From Asaia bogorensis (lineage in GTDB: Bacteria; Pseudomonadota; Alphaproteobacteria; Reyranellales; Reyranellaceae): a DNA stretch of 39,988 bases. The translations under genes and the position numbers were made by a program. The notes below the pieces were generated by a model that saw only the letters and a program-made list of their open reading frames with translations, ran no database searches and was not told the DNA's origin. This document shows positions 30,681-38,717 of the stretch, piece after piece (the first letter of the stretch is position 1; every line of letters starts with the position of its first letter). The stretch lies in the NCBI GenBank assembly GCA_945889625.1, contig CAMDCE010000046.1, positions 1 through 39,988 of the forward strand. The letters are read 5' to 3'.

Positions 30681-31841
30681 ATGCGTATCGTCGCCATCCG
30701 CGACATCGTCTCGCCGATCAAGTCGAACGTCGCCAACGCCTATATCGACTTCAGCCAGATGACCGCCTCGGTCGTGGCCGTGGTTACCGACCTCAAGGTC
30801 GAGGGCAAGCCGGTGGTGGGCTACGGCTTCAACTCGAACGGTCGCTACGCCCAGCACGGGCTGCTGAACGAACGCTTCATCGGCCGCCTCCAGGGCGCCA
30901 AGTCCGAGTCGCTGCTCGATGGCGACGGCCTGCTCGATCCCGCCAAATGCTGGGCCGCCATGATGGCCAACGAAAAGCCCGGCGGCCACGGCGAGCGTTC
31001 GGTGGCGGTGGGCGTCCTCGACATGGCGCTGTGGGACGCTCTCGCCAAGGCCAAGCGGCTGCCGCTGTGGAAGCTGCTGAGCGACCGCTACAACGGCGGT
31101 GCCCACGACGACAAGGCGTGGGTCTACGCCGCCGGCGGCTACTACTACCCGGGAAAGGACCTCGCAGCACTTCAGGAGGAGATGAAATACTACATCGGCC
31201 TTGGCTATTCGTGCGTGAAGATGAAGATCGGCGGCGTTGCGCTTAGCGAAGATCTCAAGCGCATCGAGGCGGTGCTGAAGATCGTGGGCTCGGGCGAGCG
31301 GCTGGCTGTCGACGTCAACGGCAAATTCGACCTGCCGACCGCGATAGAATGGGGCAAGGCGTTGGCACCCTATGGGCTGCGCTGGTACGAGGAGCCGCTC
31401 GATCCGCTCGACTATCTGGCTCACGCAGCGCTTGCCACTCAGTACGCCCTGCCGCTCGCTACCGGCGAGAACCTGTTCTCCATGCAGGACGCGCGCAATC
31501 TCGTCCGTCATGGCGGGCTGCGTCCCGACCGCGATATCCTGCAGTTCGACCCGGCGCTCAGTTACGGCCTGGTCGAATACCTGCGCACCATCGACATGCT
31601 GAAGGCCAACGGCTGGTCGCCCAGGCGCTGCGTGCCGCACGGCGGCCACCAGTTCGCGCTCAACATCGCCGTCGGCCTGCAATGCGGCGGCAATGAATCC
31701 TACCCGCAGGTCTTTGCACCGTTCGGCGGCTTTGCCGACGACTGCCCGGTCGTCGACGGCCGCGTCGCCTTGCCCGACGCGCCCGGCATCGGCTTCGAGC
31801 GCAAGTCGGACCTGTGGGCGGTGATGAAGGAAGTCGCCTAG
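30681..31841 (+). CDS. tarD: D-tartrate dehydratase-like enolase-superfamily enzyme
   Basis: A 386-residue mandelate-racemase-group enzyme. K180 and K182 (VKMKIGG), metal ligands D211 (DVNG), E237 (WYEEP) and E263 (TGENL), H320 in PHGGHQ, and K99 in NEKPGGHGERS match, with an offset of two or three, the residues established for Bradyrhizobium D-tartrate dehydratase. The YAAGGYYYPGK and GYGFNSNGRY blocks also match that enzyme. It would dehydrate D-tartrate to oxaloacetate in the cytoplasm. Ribosome site AGAAGGAG precedes the ATG. Flanked by repeats C2 and C3. Confidence 0.82.
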   Translation: MRIVAIRDIVSPIKSNVANAYIDFSQMTASVVAVVTDLKVEGKPVVGYGFNSNGRYAQHGLLNERFIGRLQGAKSESLLDGDGLLDPAKCWAAMMANEKPGGHGERSVAVGVLDMALWDALAKAKRLPLWKLLSDRYNGGAHDDKAWVYAAGGYYYPGKDLAALQEEMKYYIGLGYSCVKMKIGGVALSEDLKRIEAVLKIVGSGERLAVDVNGKFDLPTAIEWGKALAPYGLRWYEEPLDPLDYLAHAALATQYALPLATGENLFSMQDARNLVRHGGLRPDRDILQFDPALSYGLVEYLRTIDMLKANGWSPRRCVPHGGHQFALNIAVGLQCGGNESYPQVFAPFGGFADDCPVVDGRVALPDAPGIGFERKSDLWAVMKEVA

Positions 31842-31943
31842 AGCGCGATGACTTTCACTCGAATCGCGCCGTCGGCCTGGCTCGTGCACCACTTCTCTGC
31901 GGGAGCCGGGCCGACGGCTTAAGCAAAAGTCATCGCGCTGTAG
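31842..31943. repeat. Palindromic element C3 (short variant)
   Basis: A 102-base copy starting immediately after the tarD stop codon: AGCGCGATGACTTTCACTCG on the left, AAAAGTCATCGCGCTGTAG on the right, and the inner GCCGTCGGCC/GGCCGACGGC pair. The central hairpin of C2 is replaced by a short loop. Its right end lies 5 bases from the adenylate-cyclase remnant. Confidence 0.88.
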
Positions 31944-31948
31944 TGCTC

Positions 31949-32017
31949 TTAGCCCCTCCTTGGCCGCGAGTAGCCAGCGACATCTGCCGCCGCAATGGCC
32001 GCCAGTCGACGTACCAC
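31949..32017 (-). pseudogene. Adenylate/guanylate cyclase, N-terminal stump
   Basis: On the minus strand a short frame reads VVRRLAAIAAADVAGYSR, then PRRG and stop. RRLAAI-AADVAGYSR is the characteristic opening of the catalytic domain of alphaproteobacterial class III adenylate cyclases. The rest of the gene is absent; the frame closes beside repeat C3. The remaining part of this gap (32018-32329) holds nothing I can identify, although several short frames exist. Confidence 0.55.
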
Positions 32018-32329
32018 GCGCTTGCCGGTAGAGGCCTCTCCCAAGGCTGCCGCCCGCCACGCTGCGGCCCTGCCGCCGTTTTGGGAACGGTCGGCATCTT
32101 CGTCGAGCGCTGGCTTTGCTTCGCCGAGGTGCGGCAGGCCATTGTCCTTCAATGTGGTAGCTCGGCGGTTTGAGGTTCTGGCCGAGGTTCAGGCAAGCGG
32201 GAAGCGCTTCGGCGTGCGTCTGCATTGGCAGAGATCCGCGAATATCTCGAGACGAAGAGCGTCAGGATCTCGATGGCGCTCCGGATGAGCCGGATGAGAT
32301 GGCACATCACGCCTCTCACCCTCGATCCG

Positions 32330-32358
32330 TTGTCCGCGGCCTGTCGTCATGCTACCTT
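32330..32358 (+). promoter_or_regulatory. Candidate promoter of the TRAP transporter genes
   Basis: TTGTCCG (32330-32336) and GCTACCTT (32351-32358) are 14 bases apart, which fits the Caulobacter-type housekeeping pattern TTGACGS-N10-14-GCTANAWC. About 100 bases of leader would precede dctQ. Confidence 0.4.
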
Positions 32359-32459
32359 GCTCGTGGGGGGAGCTGGTCGGCCGCATCAGAAGGTGCGGCC
32401 CCTGTCTCGTGAGGTGCTTCAAGGCAGGCTCAGGTGCCCCGTAAGAGAGTTGCACTGCG

Positions 32460-33041
32460 ATGACCAGCACCTCCTCGCCGGCGAAGCCGATGCCGATGCC
32501 CCCTCCGGGCTATCTGGCCGTCATCCGTACCATCGACCGGTTCACGGACGGGAGCCGTTTCGTTTTCGTGCTCCTGCTGATCCCGCTGATCTTCGCGAAT
32601 GTGATCGAGGTGTTCTGCCGCTACGTGCTCAGGCAGCCGACGATCTGGGCGCTCGATGTGACGACGATGTCGTACGCGGCGCTGTTCATGCTGGGCGCGG
32701 CGCTGGCGTTGCTGAAGGGTGCCCACATCCGCACCGACATGCTGTGGGAAGCCTTCTCCGATCGCACCAAGGGCATGATCGACAGCCTGGCATTCATGCT
32801 GTTCTTCCTGCCGACGATGGTCGTGCTGTTCTACATCTCGGTCGACGACTTCCTCTATTCGCTTTCGATCGACGAGCGCGGCAGCTCCGGCGCCTGGACG
32901 CCGGTCCTGTGGCCGCTGCGCGGCGTCATTCCGCTGTCCGCCTTCCTGCTGTTCCTGCAGGGCATCTCGGAGTTGATGAAGAGCCTGTGGGCCTGGCGAA
33001 CCGGCGCGTTCCTGTCCCACCACGAGAAGATCGAGGTCTGA
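32460..33041 (+). CDS. dctQ: TRAP transporter small permease DctQ
   Basis: A 193-residue inner-membrane protein with four hydrophobic helices; FANVIEVFCRYVLRQPTIW (about residues 42-60) and YAALFMLGAALALLKGAHIRTD (about 77-98) are the DctQ landmarks. It bridges the binding protein and the large permease in Na+-driven organic-acid uptake. Slightly longer than usual because of a Pro-rich N-terminal extension. Four bases separate it from dctM. The ribosome site is weak (AAGAGAG). Confidence 0.9.
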   Translation: MTSTSSPAKPMPMPPPGYLAVIRTIDRFTDGSRFVFVLLLIPLIFANVIEVFCRYVLRQPTIWALDVTTMSYAALFMLGAALALLKGAHIRTDMLWEAFSDRTKGMIDSLAFMLFFLPTMVVLFYISVDDFLYSLSIDERGSSGAWTPVLWPLRGVIPLSAFLLFLQGISELMKSLWAWRTGAFLSHHEKIEV

Positions 33042-33045
33042 CGCC

Positions 33046-34581
33046 ATGAGCTACGCCGAGGCGCTCGGACTGATCATGCTGGTCGGCATGGTTGGGGTCA
33101 TCTTCATCGGTTTCCCGATCTCCTTCACGTTGCTGTTTCTGGCGATCGTCTTCGGCGGCCTGGGGCTTGGCTGGGAACAGACCTTCAACCTCAGCTATCT
33201 GCAGATCTGGGGCACGATGAAGGACGAGATCTTTCCTGCCGTGCCGCTGTTCATCTTCATGGGCTACATGACCGAGCAGGCCGGGCTGATGGAACGGCTG
33301 TTCGGCGCGCTGCGCAGCCTGCTCGCCCCGCTGCGCGGCTCGCTCTACCTGGCGGTCATCCTGACGGCGACAGTCTTCGCCATGGCGACCGGCATCGTCG
33401 GCGCCGCCGTCACCGTCCTGGGCATCATGGCCGCGCCGATGATGCTGAAGGCCGGCTACGACGCCCGCCTGTCGGCCGGCGCCATTGCCGCCGGCGGCAC
33501 GCTCGGCATCCTGATCCCGCCGAGCATCATGCTGGTGGTGATGGGTCCGGTGATGGGAGTGCCGGTCAACCTGCTCTATTCGGCGGCGTTCGGGCCGGGC
33601 TTTCTGCTCGCCGGCTGCTACGTTGCCTACACGCTGACCCGCAGCTTCCTCAATCCGAAGCTGGGTCCGGCGATGACGATGGAGGAGCGCAAATCCGCGT
33701 ACGACTCGATGACCTCGGAAAAAGTCGGCGCTCCCGTGGTCGCCCTGGGTCTCGTCTGCCTGGTGGTAATGGTCTACCTGGCCGTGGACCTGGTGCTGGA
33801 CCTCGCGGGCGTCCCGCGTCTGGCCGTCAGCGCCGGCCCGGTGGGAGTTTCGCTGGTCGCCGCGGTGCCGGCGTTGTTGACGGCTTTCCCCTATTTCCGC
33901 AACGCCTACTTCCGCGCCATCGTGCTGGCCATCGCGCCGCTCAGCGCCTTGATCGGATTCACACTGGGAACCATCGTCGGCGGGTTGGCGACGCCGACCG
34001 AGGCCGCCTCGTGCGGCGCCTTCGGTGCGGCCCTCCTGGCGCTGCTCTACGGCCGGGCGAACTTCACCTCGCTCACCAACGCCGGCATCGGCACCATGGT
34101 GACCTCGGCGATGGTGCTGTTCCTCGCCGTGGCCTCGACGGTGTTCGGTGCGGTGTTCACCAAGCTCGGCTCGGCGAACCTGATCACCAACACGCTGCTC
34201 GGCATCCCCCTGAGCGACTGGTGGAAGCTCGCGCTCATCATGGCGATCTTTTTCATCCTGGGATGGCCTTTCGAGTGGCCGGTCATCATCCTGGTATTCC
34301 TGCCGATCGTCCTGCCGGTGGTGGAGAAACTCCAGTTCGGTATGAGCAAGCTCGACTTGCTGATCTGGTTCGGCACGCTCACCGCCGTGAACATGCAAAC
34401 GGCATACCTCAGTCCACCTGTGGCGATGTCGGCCTACTACCTGCGCAACGTCGTGCCCCAATGGAGTCTCTCGACGATCTACAAGGGCATGGCCGACTAC
34501 ATGGTCATCCAGGTGATCGTCCTGGCCCTGCTGCTGTTGTTCCCGCCGATCGCGCTCTGGCTGCCGCATGCGGTGCGGTAG
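33046..34581 (+). CDS. dctM: TRAP transporter large permease DctM
   Basis: A 511-residue polytopic permease. VPLFIFMGYMTEQAGL, ATGIVGAAVTVLGIMAAPMM, GGTLGILIPPSIMLVVMG and the mirrored GLATPTEAASCGAFGA mark the two inverted halves of the DctM family. It is longer than the usual 430 residues; the extra length is a central insert (about residues 215-290) with additional hydrophobic segments, a variant seen in 2-oxo-acid and mannitol-type systems. Forms the transport channel with DctQ. Confidence 0.92.
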   Translation: MSYAEALGLIMLVGMVGVIFIGFPISFTLLFLAIVFGGLGLGWEQTFNLSYLQIWGTMKDEIFPAVPLFIFMGYMTEQAGLMERLFGALRSLLAPLRGSLYLAVILTATVFAMATGIVGAAVTVLGIMAAPMMLKAGYDARLSAGAIAAGGTLGILIPPSIMLVVMGPVMGVPVNLLYSAAFGPGFLLAGCYVAYTLTRSFLNPKLGPAMTMEERKSAYDSMTSEKVGAPVVALGLVCLVVMVYLAVDLVLDLAGVPRLAVSAGPVGVSLVAAVPALLTAFPYFRNAYFRAIVLAIAPLSALIGFTLGTIVGGLATPTEAASCGAFGAALLALLYGRANFTSLTNAGIGTMVTSAMVLFLAVASTVFGAVFTKLGSANLITNTLLGIPLSDWWKLALIMAIFFILGWPFEWPVIILVFLPIVLPVVEKLQFGMSKLDLLIWFGTLTAVNMQTAYLSPPVAMSAYYLRNVVPQWSLSTIYKGMADYMVIQVIVLALLLLFPPIALWLPHAVR

Positions 34582-34614
34582 CTCAGGGTCCGCCACAAAA
34601 GACCCCGCCGCAAA

Positions 34615-34644
34615 TGATTGGGGCGGCCGAGGCCGCCCCAATCA
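34615..34644. terminator. Bidirectional terminator between dctM and dctP
   Basis: TGATTGGGGCGGCC-GA-GGCCGCCCCAATCA is a perfect 14-base inverted repeat between two convergent genes, 33 bases after the dctM stop and 41 bases after the dctP stop. A short AT-rich flank is present on each side but no long T-run. A direct repeat CACCGCAATTCGT follows twice. Confidence 0.7.
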
Positions 34645-34685
34645 CCGCAATTCGTTCTCACCGCAATTCGTCGGCTAACCCGATC

Positions 34686-35792
34686 CTATTCCTTGACCGG
34701 CCAATAATGGTCGGCCTGCAGGGCGTAGGGCGGGAACATGAAGCGCTTGGCCGGCACGACCTTCGACGCATAGGCGCGCTGTGATTCCCAGACCTTCTTG
34801 AAGAACGGATTCTTCGCTGCTTCCGCGGCGGCAAACTCGTCCCAGGTCTTGAGGAAGGCCTTGTTGATCTCAGGCGGCGTCGTCAACAGCTTCACGCCGG
34901 CCTTGGTGAACTCCTGGATGGCCTCGGCATTCTGCCGCTGCCAGGTCGCCCACCAGCGCAGGAAGGTCTCCGACGAAGCCGACTTGATGGCTTCCTTGTT
35001 CTGCTCCGGCAGGCTGTCCCAGACGTCCTTGTTGATGGCGAGCTCGGCGACCGAGGCGCTTTCGTGCATGCCCGGCGTGTAGTGGTACTTCCAGACCGTG
35101 TGCAGTCCGAGGCGCAGGTCCTCGACGCCGCCCACCCACTCCGCGCAATCGATCGTGCCGCGCTCGGCGGCGGGCAGGATTTCGCCGCCCGGCATGTTGA
35201 CCACGGCCATGCCCATCTTGGCGTAGAGCTGGGACACGATGCCGGTCTGCCGGCACTTCATGCCGCGGAAGTCGGCCAGATCCTTGATCGGGCGCTTGAA
35301 CCAGCCGAGCGCTTGCGGGCTGGGCGGAATGCTCGGGAACGCCACCAGGTTGAGCTTCAGCTCCTTCTGATAGAACTCGTTCCACAGATCGAGGCCGCCC
35401 CCGTCGTAGAGCCAGCCGATGAAGTCGATCGGGTCCATGCCGGCAATGCCCGCCGGGGTGTTGGCGAAGAGTGTCGCCGTAACGCTCTTGCCGACCCACC
35501 AGTAGGAGATGCCGTAGGCGCCATCGAGCACCTTCTTGTGCGCGGCATCGAGGATCTCGAAGGGCGGCACGACTGCGCCGCCCGGCAGCGCCTCGATCTT
35601 GAGCTGGCCCGAGGTCAGCTTGTCGACCCGCTCGGCGAAGAACTTGAAGGCATCCTGCGACGTCGCCGATGGCGGGACCGCCGACTGCATCTTCAGCGTT
35701 CGAGGCTGTTGGGCGAGCGCCGTGCCGGCGAGCGCCATTGAGACGGATACAGCCGCGACCAGGGCTGCTCCCTTCAGTGAACTAGTCTTCAT
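34686..35792 (-). CDS. dctP: TRAP transporter substrate-binding protein DctP
   Basis: A 368-residue periplasmic binding protein with a signal peptide (MKTSSLKGAALVAAVSV, cleavage after ALA-QQ). LADFRGMKCRQTGI holds the conserved substrate arginine, followed by the PGGEILPAAERGTIDCAEW segment; the type is close to TakP (2-oxo-acid binders), which carry this RQTG spelling. I start it at the ATG at 35792, preceded by GGGAGGTAGG. It faces dctQM instead of leading them, so expression must come from its own promoter upstream on the minus strand, after the Bug gene. Confidence 0.9.
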   Translation of the reverse strand: MKTSSLKGAALVAAVSVSMALAGTALAQQPRTLKMQSAVPPSATSQDAFKFFAERVDKLTSGQLKIEALPGGAVVPPFEILDAAHKKVLDGAYGISYWWVGKSVTATLFANTPAGIAGMDPIDFIGWLYDGGGLDLWNEFYQKELKLNLVAFPSIPPSPQALGWFKRPIKDLADFRGMKCRQTGIVSQLYAKMGMAVVNMPGGEILPAAERGTIDCAEWVGGVEDLRLGLHTVWKYHYTPGMHESASVAELAINKDVWDSLPEQNKEAIKSASSETFLRWWATWQRQNAEAIQEFTKAGVKLLTTPPEINKAFLKTWDEFAAAEAAKNPFFKKVWESQRAYASKVVPAKRFMFPPYALQADHYWPVKE

Positions 35793-35959
35793 TGTGAGCC
35801 TACCTCCCAACGTTAGGGGCGAGCCATTGCGATCTCACCCGCAAGCGAGCCTAGCGCGGACGAGGTGCCTTCAGCCAGTATGATTATCCAAGGTCGAGCC
35901 ATGGTCCGAGCGGGAGGGAAACGACGTGACGCCATCGAGAAGACTTGGGAAACACCTGA

Positions 35960-36937
35960 CTACTCGGGTTTCAGCAAGCCCATCTTCAGGAGTTCCGCGA
36001 CGTTTGCTTCGTCGGCCTTGAGCGCCGCCGTGAACTGCTCAGGCGTCGATGGCCGCACGATCGCCCCCAATTCGCGCAGGCGCTTGTTCGTGTTCTCGTC
36101 GTTCAGTCCCGCGACCACACCTTCGTTCAGGCGATCGATCAGCGGCTTGGGCGTTTCGATGCGTGCGAACACGCCGGCCGTGGTGCCACCGTCGAAGGGT
36201 GTGCAACCGACGTCCTTGAGGGTCGGCACGTTGGGCAAGTCGGGAATGCGGTTGAGGCCGAAATTCATCAACGGCCGGAGCTTGCCCGCCTTGATATGCG
36301 GCATCGAGCTGGTGAGCTGATCGGCATAGCAGTCGATCGTGCCGGCCAGCATGTCGTTGAGGCCGGGTCCCGATCCCTTGTAGGGGATCAGGTTGAATTT
36401 GACGCCCTCGTTCACCTGCAGGCGCAGCAGGGCCACGTGATTGGTGGTGCCGTTTCCGGGATGGCCAATGGTCACCGTCCCGGGCTTGGTCTTGGCCTCG
36501 GTGAGCACGGCGCGCATGTCGGCGAAACGGCTGTCGGCCCGCGTCACCACCATAGTCGGCACCGTGGAGAGGATGCTGACCGGCGCGAGCACGGGAAGCA
36601 TCGGCTGCTTGCCGGCGAAGAGCGGCGCCACGTAGCCCACGGTGAAGCTCGCCATCACGATCGTGTAGCCATCGGCCGGCGCGTTGATCGCGGCTTCCAG
36701 CCCGACGACGCCGCCCGCTCCGGGGCGGTTGTCGATCAACACCGTCTGGCCGAGCTTGCGGCCCATCGGTTCGACCACCAGGCGCGCGGTGACGTCGTAG
36801 TTGCCGCCCGGCGCGAAGGGAATGACCCAGCGGATCTGCTTGGCCGGGAAAGTCTGCGCGCGAAGCGGTGCGCCATGCCCTGCCGTCGCCAAGGTCGCGA
36901 TGCCTGCGCCGACGAAGCTGCGCCGTTGGATGGTCAT
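35960..36937 (-). CDS. Bug-family tripartite tricarboxylate transporter binding protein
   Basis: A 325-residue periplasmic protein. The signal region MTIQRRSFVGAGIATLATAG is Tat-like; then IRWVIPFAPGGNYDVTARL, NRPGAGGVVGLEAA, ADGYTIVMAS and YKGSGPGLNDMLAGTID, all Bug landmarks. One conserved aspartate of the family (usually PGGxxDxxAR) is kept as PGGNYDVTAR. No TctA/TctB membrane genes are in view, so it is an orphan binding protein, common in this type of organism. Its promoter is readable upstream. Confidence 0.9.
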   Translation of the reverse strand: MTIQRRSFVGAGIATLATAGHGAPLRAQTFPAKQIRWVIPFAPGGNYDVTARLVVEPMGRKLGQTVLIDNRPGAGGVVGLEAAINAPADGYTIVMASFTVGYVAPLFAGKQPMLPVLAPVSILSTVPTMVVTRADSRFADMRAVLTEAKTKPGTVTIGHPGNGTTNHVALLRLQVNEGVKFNLIPYKGSGPGLNDMLAGTIDCYADQLTSSMPHIKAGKLRPLMNFGLNRIPDLPNVPTLKDVGCTPFDGGTTAGVFARIETPKPLIDRLNEGVVAGLNDENTNKRLRELGAIVRPSTPEQFTAALKADEANVAELLKMGLLKPE

Positions 36938-36962
36938 GACCGTTCCCTCCCTTGTTCCCCGC

Positions 36963-36992
36963 AGTATCGATATCAGCGAAAACGCGCGTCAA
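36963..36992 (-). promoter_or_regulatory. Sigma-70-like promoter of the Bug gene
   Basis: On the minus strand, TTGACG (36992-36987) and GATACT (36968-36963) are separated by 18 bases. Transcription would start about 20 bases before the ATG, leaving room for the GGGAGGG ribosome site. It is divergent from the antiporter gene. Confidence 0.55.
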
Positions 36993-37058
36993 CGATTGAA
37001 ATCTCGTCCCGCATGCGCCACACCGAAGGGCAGAACGCCAAGCCGGGGGAAGGAGGCG

Positions 37059-38717
37059 ATGCCTGAACAGACACCGCTGATTGCGATGATCGCCGCCGGC
37101 CTCGCGCTGGCCTATGTGTTCGGGCTGCTGGCGCATCGCCTGCGCGTCCAGCCGCTGGTCGGCTACCTGGTGGCCGGCGTGGTCGTGGGCCCCTTCACGC
37201 CGGGCTTCATCGCCGATGCCGCGCTTGCCGGCGAACTTGCCGAAATCGGCGTGATCCTGCTGATGTTCGGCGTCGGACTGCATTTTTCGCTGAAGGACCT
37301 GATCGCCGTAGCGCGCATCGCGGTACCAGGTGCCATCGGCCAGATCATCGTTGTCACCCTGATGGGAGCGGGCCTGGCCCACCTCCTGGGCTGGTCGTGG
37401 CAAACCGGCCTGGTCTTCGGCCTCGCCCTCTCGGTCTCCAGCACCGTCGTCATGGTGCGCGCCCTGCAGGACCGTCACCTCCTCGAGACCGAACGCGGCC
37501 GCATCGCGATTGGCTGGCTGGTGGTCGAGGACCTCGTCGTGATCCTGGCGCTGGTGCTGCTGCCGACAGCCGCCCTGATCGCTTCGGACGCCACCGTGCC
37601 GCTCAGCCGGATCGGCTTCGTTCTGCTGGTGACGCTCGTCAAGGTGGGCATCTTCGTGACCGTGATGCTGGTGGTCGGCCGCCGCCTCATCCCGTGGCTG
37701 ATGCATTACACCGCCCACACCGGCTCGCGCGAACTGTTCCGGCTCGCCGTCTACGCCATCGCGCTGGGCGTCGCCTTCGGCGCCGCCAAGCTGTTCGGCG
37801 TTTCCTTCGCGCTCGGTGCCTTCTTCGCCGGCATGGTGATGGGCGAGAGCCACCTCAGCCAGCAGGCGACCGAGGAAGCGCTGCCGCTGCGCGACGCCTT
37901 CGCCGTGCTGTTCTTCGTCTCCGTCGGCATGCTGCTCAATCCCAATGTCTTCATCGACGCGCCGTTCGCCCTGATCGCGACTGTTGCCATCATTGTCGCC
38001 GGCAAGGCGGCGGTGGCCGGCCTGATCGTGCGAGCCTTCAAGCAACCCAATGCTGCCGCGCTCACGGTGGCAGCGGGCCGGGCGCAGATCGGCGAGTTCT
38101 CCTTCATCCTGATGGCGCTCGGCATCGACCTCCAGCTGGTCCCCCCGATGGCCCGCGACCTGGTCCTGGCCGGCGCCATCATCTCGATCATACTCAATCC
38201 GCTGGTGTTCGCGGCGCTGGAATGGCGGCCACACGTGGCGACGCCGGCTGCCCCGGCCGAAATCCTGCCAACCGCGATCCTCGCGACCAAGCTTTCAGGA
38301 CACGATGTGCTGGTGGGCTACGGCCGTGTCGGCTCGCTGGTCGGCGTCGCGCTCGCGAAAGCAGGCGCCAAGATAGTGGTGATCGAAACCAGCGACGACA
38401 GCCTCGCCAAAGCGCGGCTCGACGGAGCCGAAGTGTTCAACGGCAACGCTGCCGATCCGGAGATCCTGAGTGCTGCCAATCTGGCCGGCGCGCGACGGCT
38501 GTTCGTCACCATTCCCGAACCTTTCGAGGCAGGCCAGGTGGTGCAGCAAGCCCGCGCCGTCAATCCAACGCTCGAGATCCTGGCACGCGCCCATTCGGAC
38601 GCAGCGGTCGACCATCTCGACGGGATGGGCGCCACCCTGGTCATCTCCGGCGAACGCGAGATCGCCGAGCGCATGCTGGAGCGGGCGAACAGCGCGACGC
38701 CACCGAATCTGGCCTAA
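37059..38717 (+). CDS. Kef/YbaL-type cation:proton antiporter (CPA2)
   Basis: A 552-residue protein: twelve or so membrane helices of the CPA2 family (residues 1-390; LMFGVGLHFSLKDL, ALGAFFAGMVMGES, FFVSVGMLLNP) and a C-terminal cytoplasmic TrkA-N nucleotide-binding domain (about 410-540) with VLVGYGRVGSLVG and VIETSDDS. No TrkA-C domain. It resembles YbaL more than KefB/KefC. Expected role is K+/H+ exchange. ATG at 37059 follows AAGGAGG. Its stop overlaps the end of the convergent aldo/keto reductase gene. Confidence 0.9.
   Translation: MPEQTPLIAMIAAGLALAYVFGLLAHRLRVQPLVGYLVAGVVVGPFTPGFIADAALAGELAEIGVILLMFGVGLHFSLKDLIAVARIAVPGAIGQIIVVTLMGAGLAHLLGWSWQTGLVFGLALSVSSTVVMVRALQDRHLLETERGRIAIGWLVVEDLVVILALVLLPTAALIASDATVPLSRIGFVLLVTLVKVGIFVTVMLVVGRRLIPWLMHYTAHTGSRELFRLAVYAIALGVAFGAAKLFGVSFALGAFFAGMVMGESHLSQQATEEALPLRDAFAVLFFVSVGMLLNPNVFIDAPFALIATVAIIVAGKAAVAGLIVRAFKQPNAAALTVAAGRAQIGEFSFILMALGIDLQLVPPMARDLVLAGAIISIILNPLVFAALEWRPHVATPAAPAEILPTAILATKLSGHDVLVGYGRVGSLVGVALAKAGAKIVVIETSDDSLAKARLDGAEVFNGNAADPEILSAANLAGARRLFVTIPEPFEAGQVVQQARAVNPTLEILARAHSDAAVDHLDGMGATLVISGEREIAERMLERANSATPPNLA

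Noticed and set aside
24214..32017. Insertion sequence or phage as the cause of the gene remnants
   Set aside because: No transposase, integrase, phage gene or target duplication was seen near any remnant.
29277..32225. 982-codon minus-strand frame over the MFS and tarD genes
   Set aside because: Length comes from high GC; composition is His/Arg/Gln-rich and it runs across two palindromic repeats opposite two clear enzymes.
36039..38234. 731-codon minus-strand frame opposite the antiporter and within the Bug gene
   Set aside because: Shadow of two recognisable genes; no start signals or domain.
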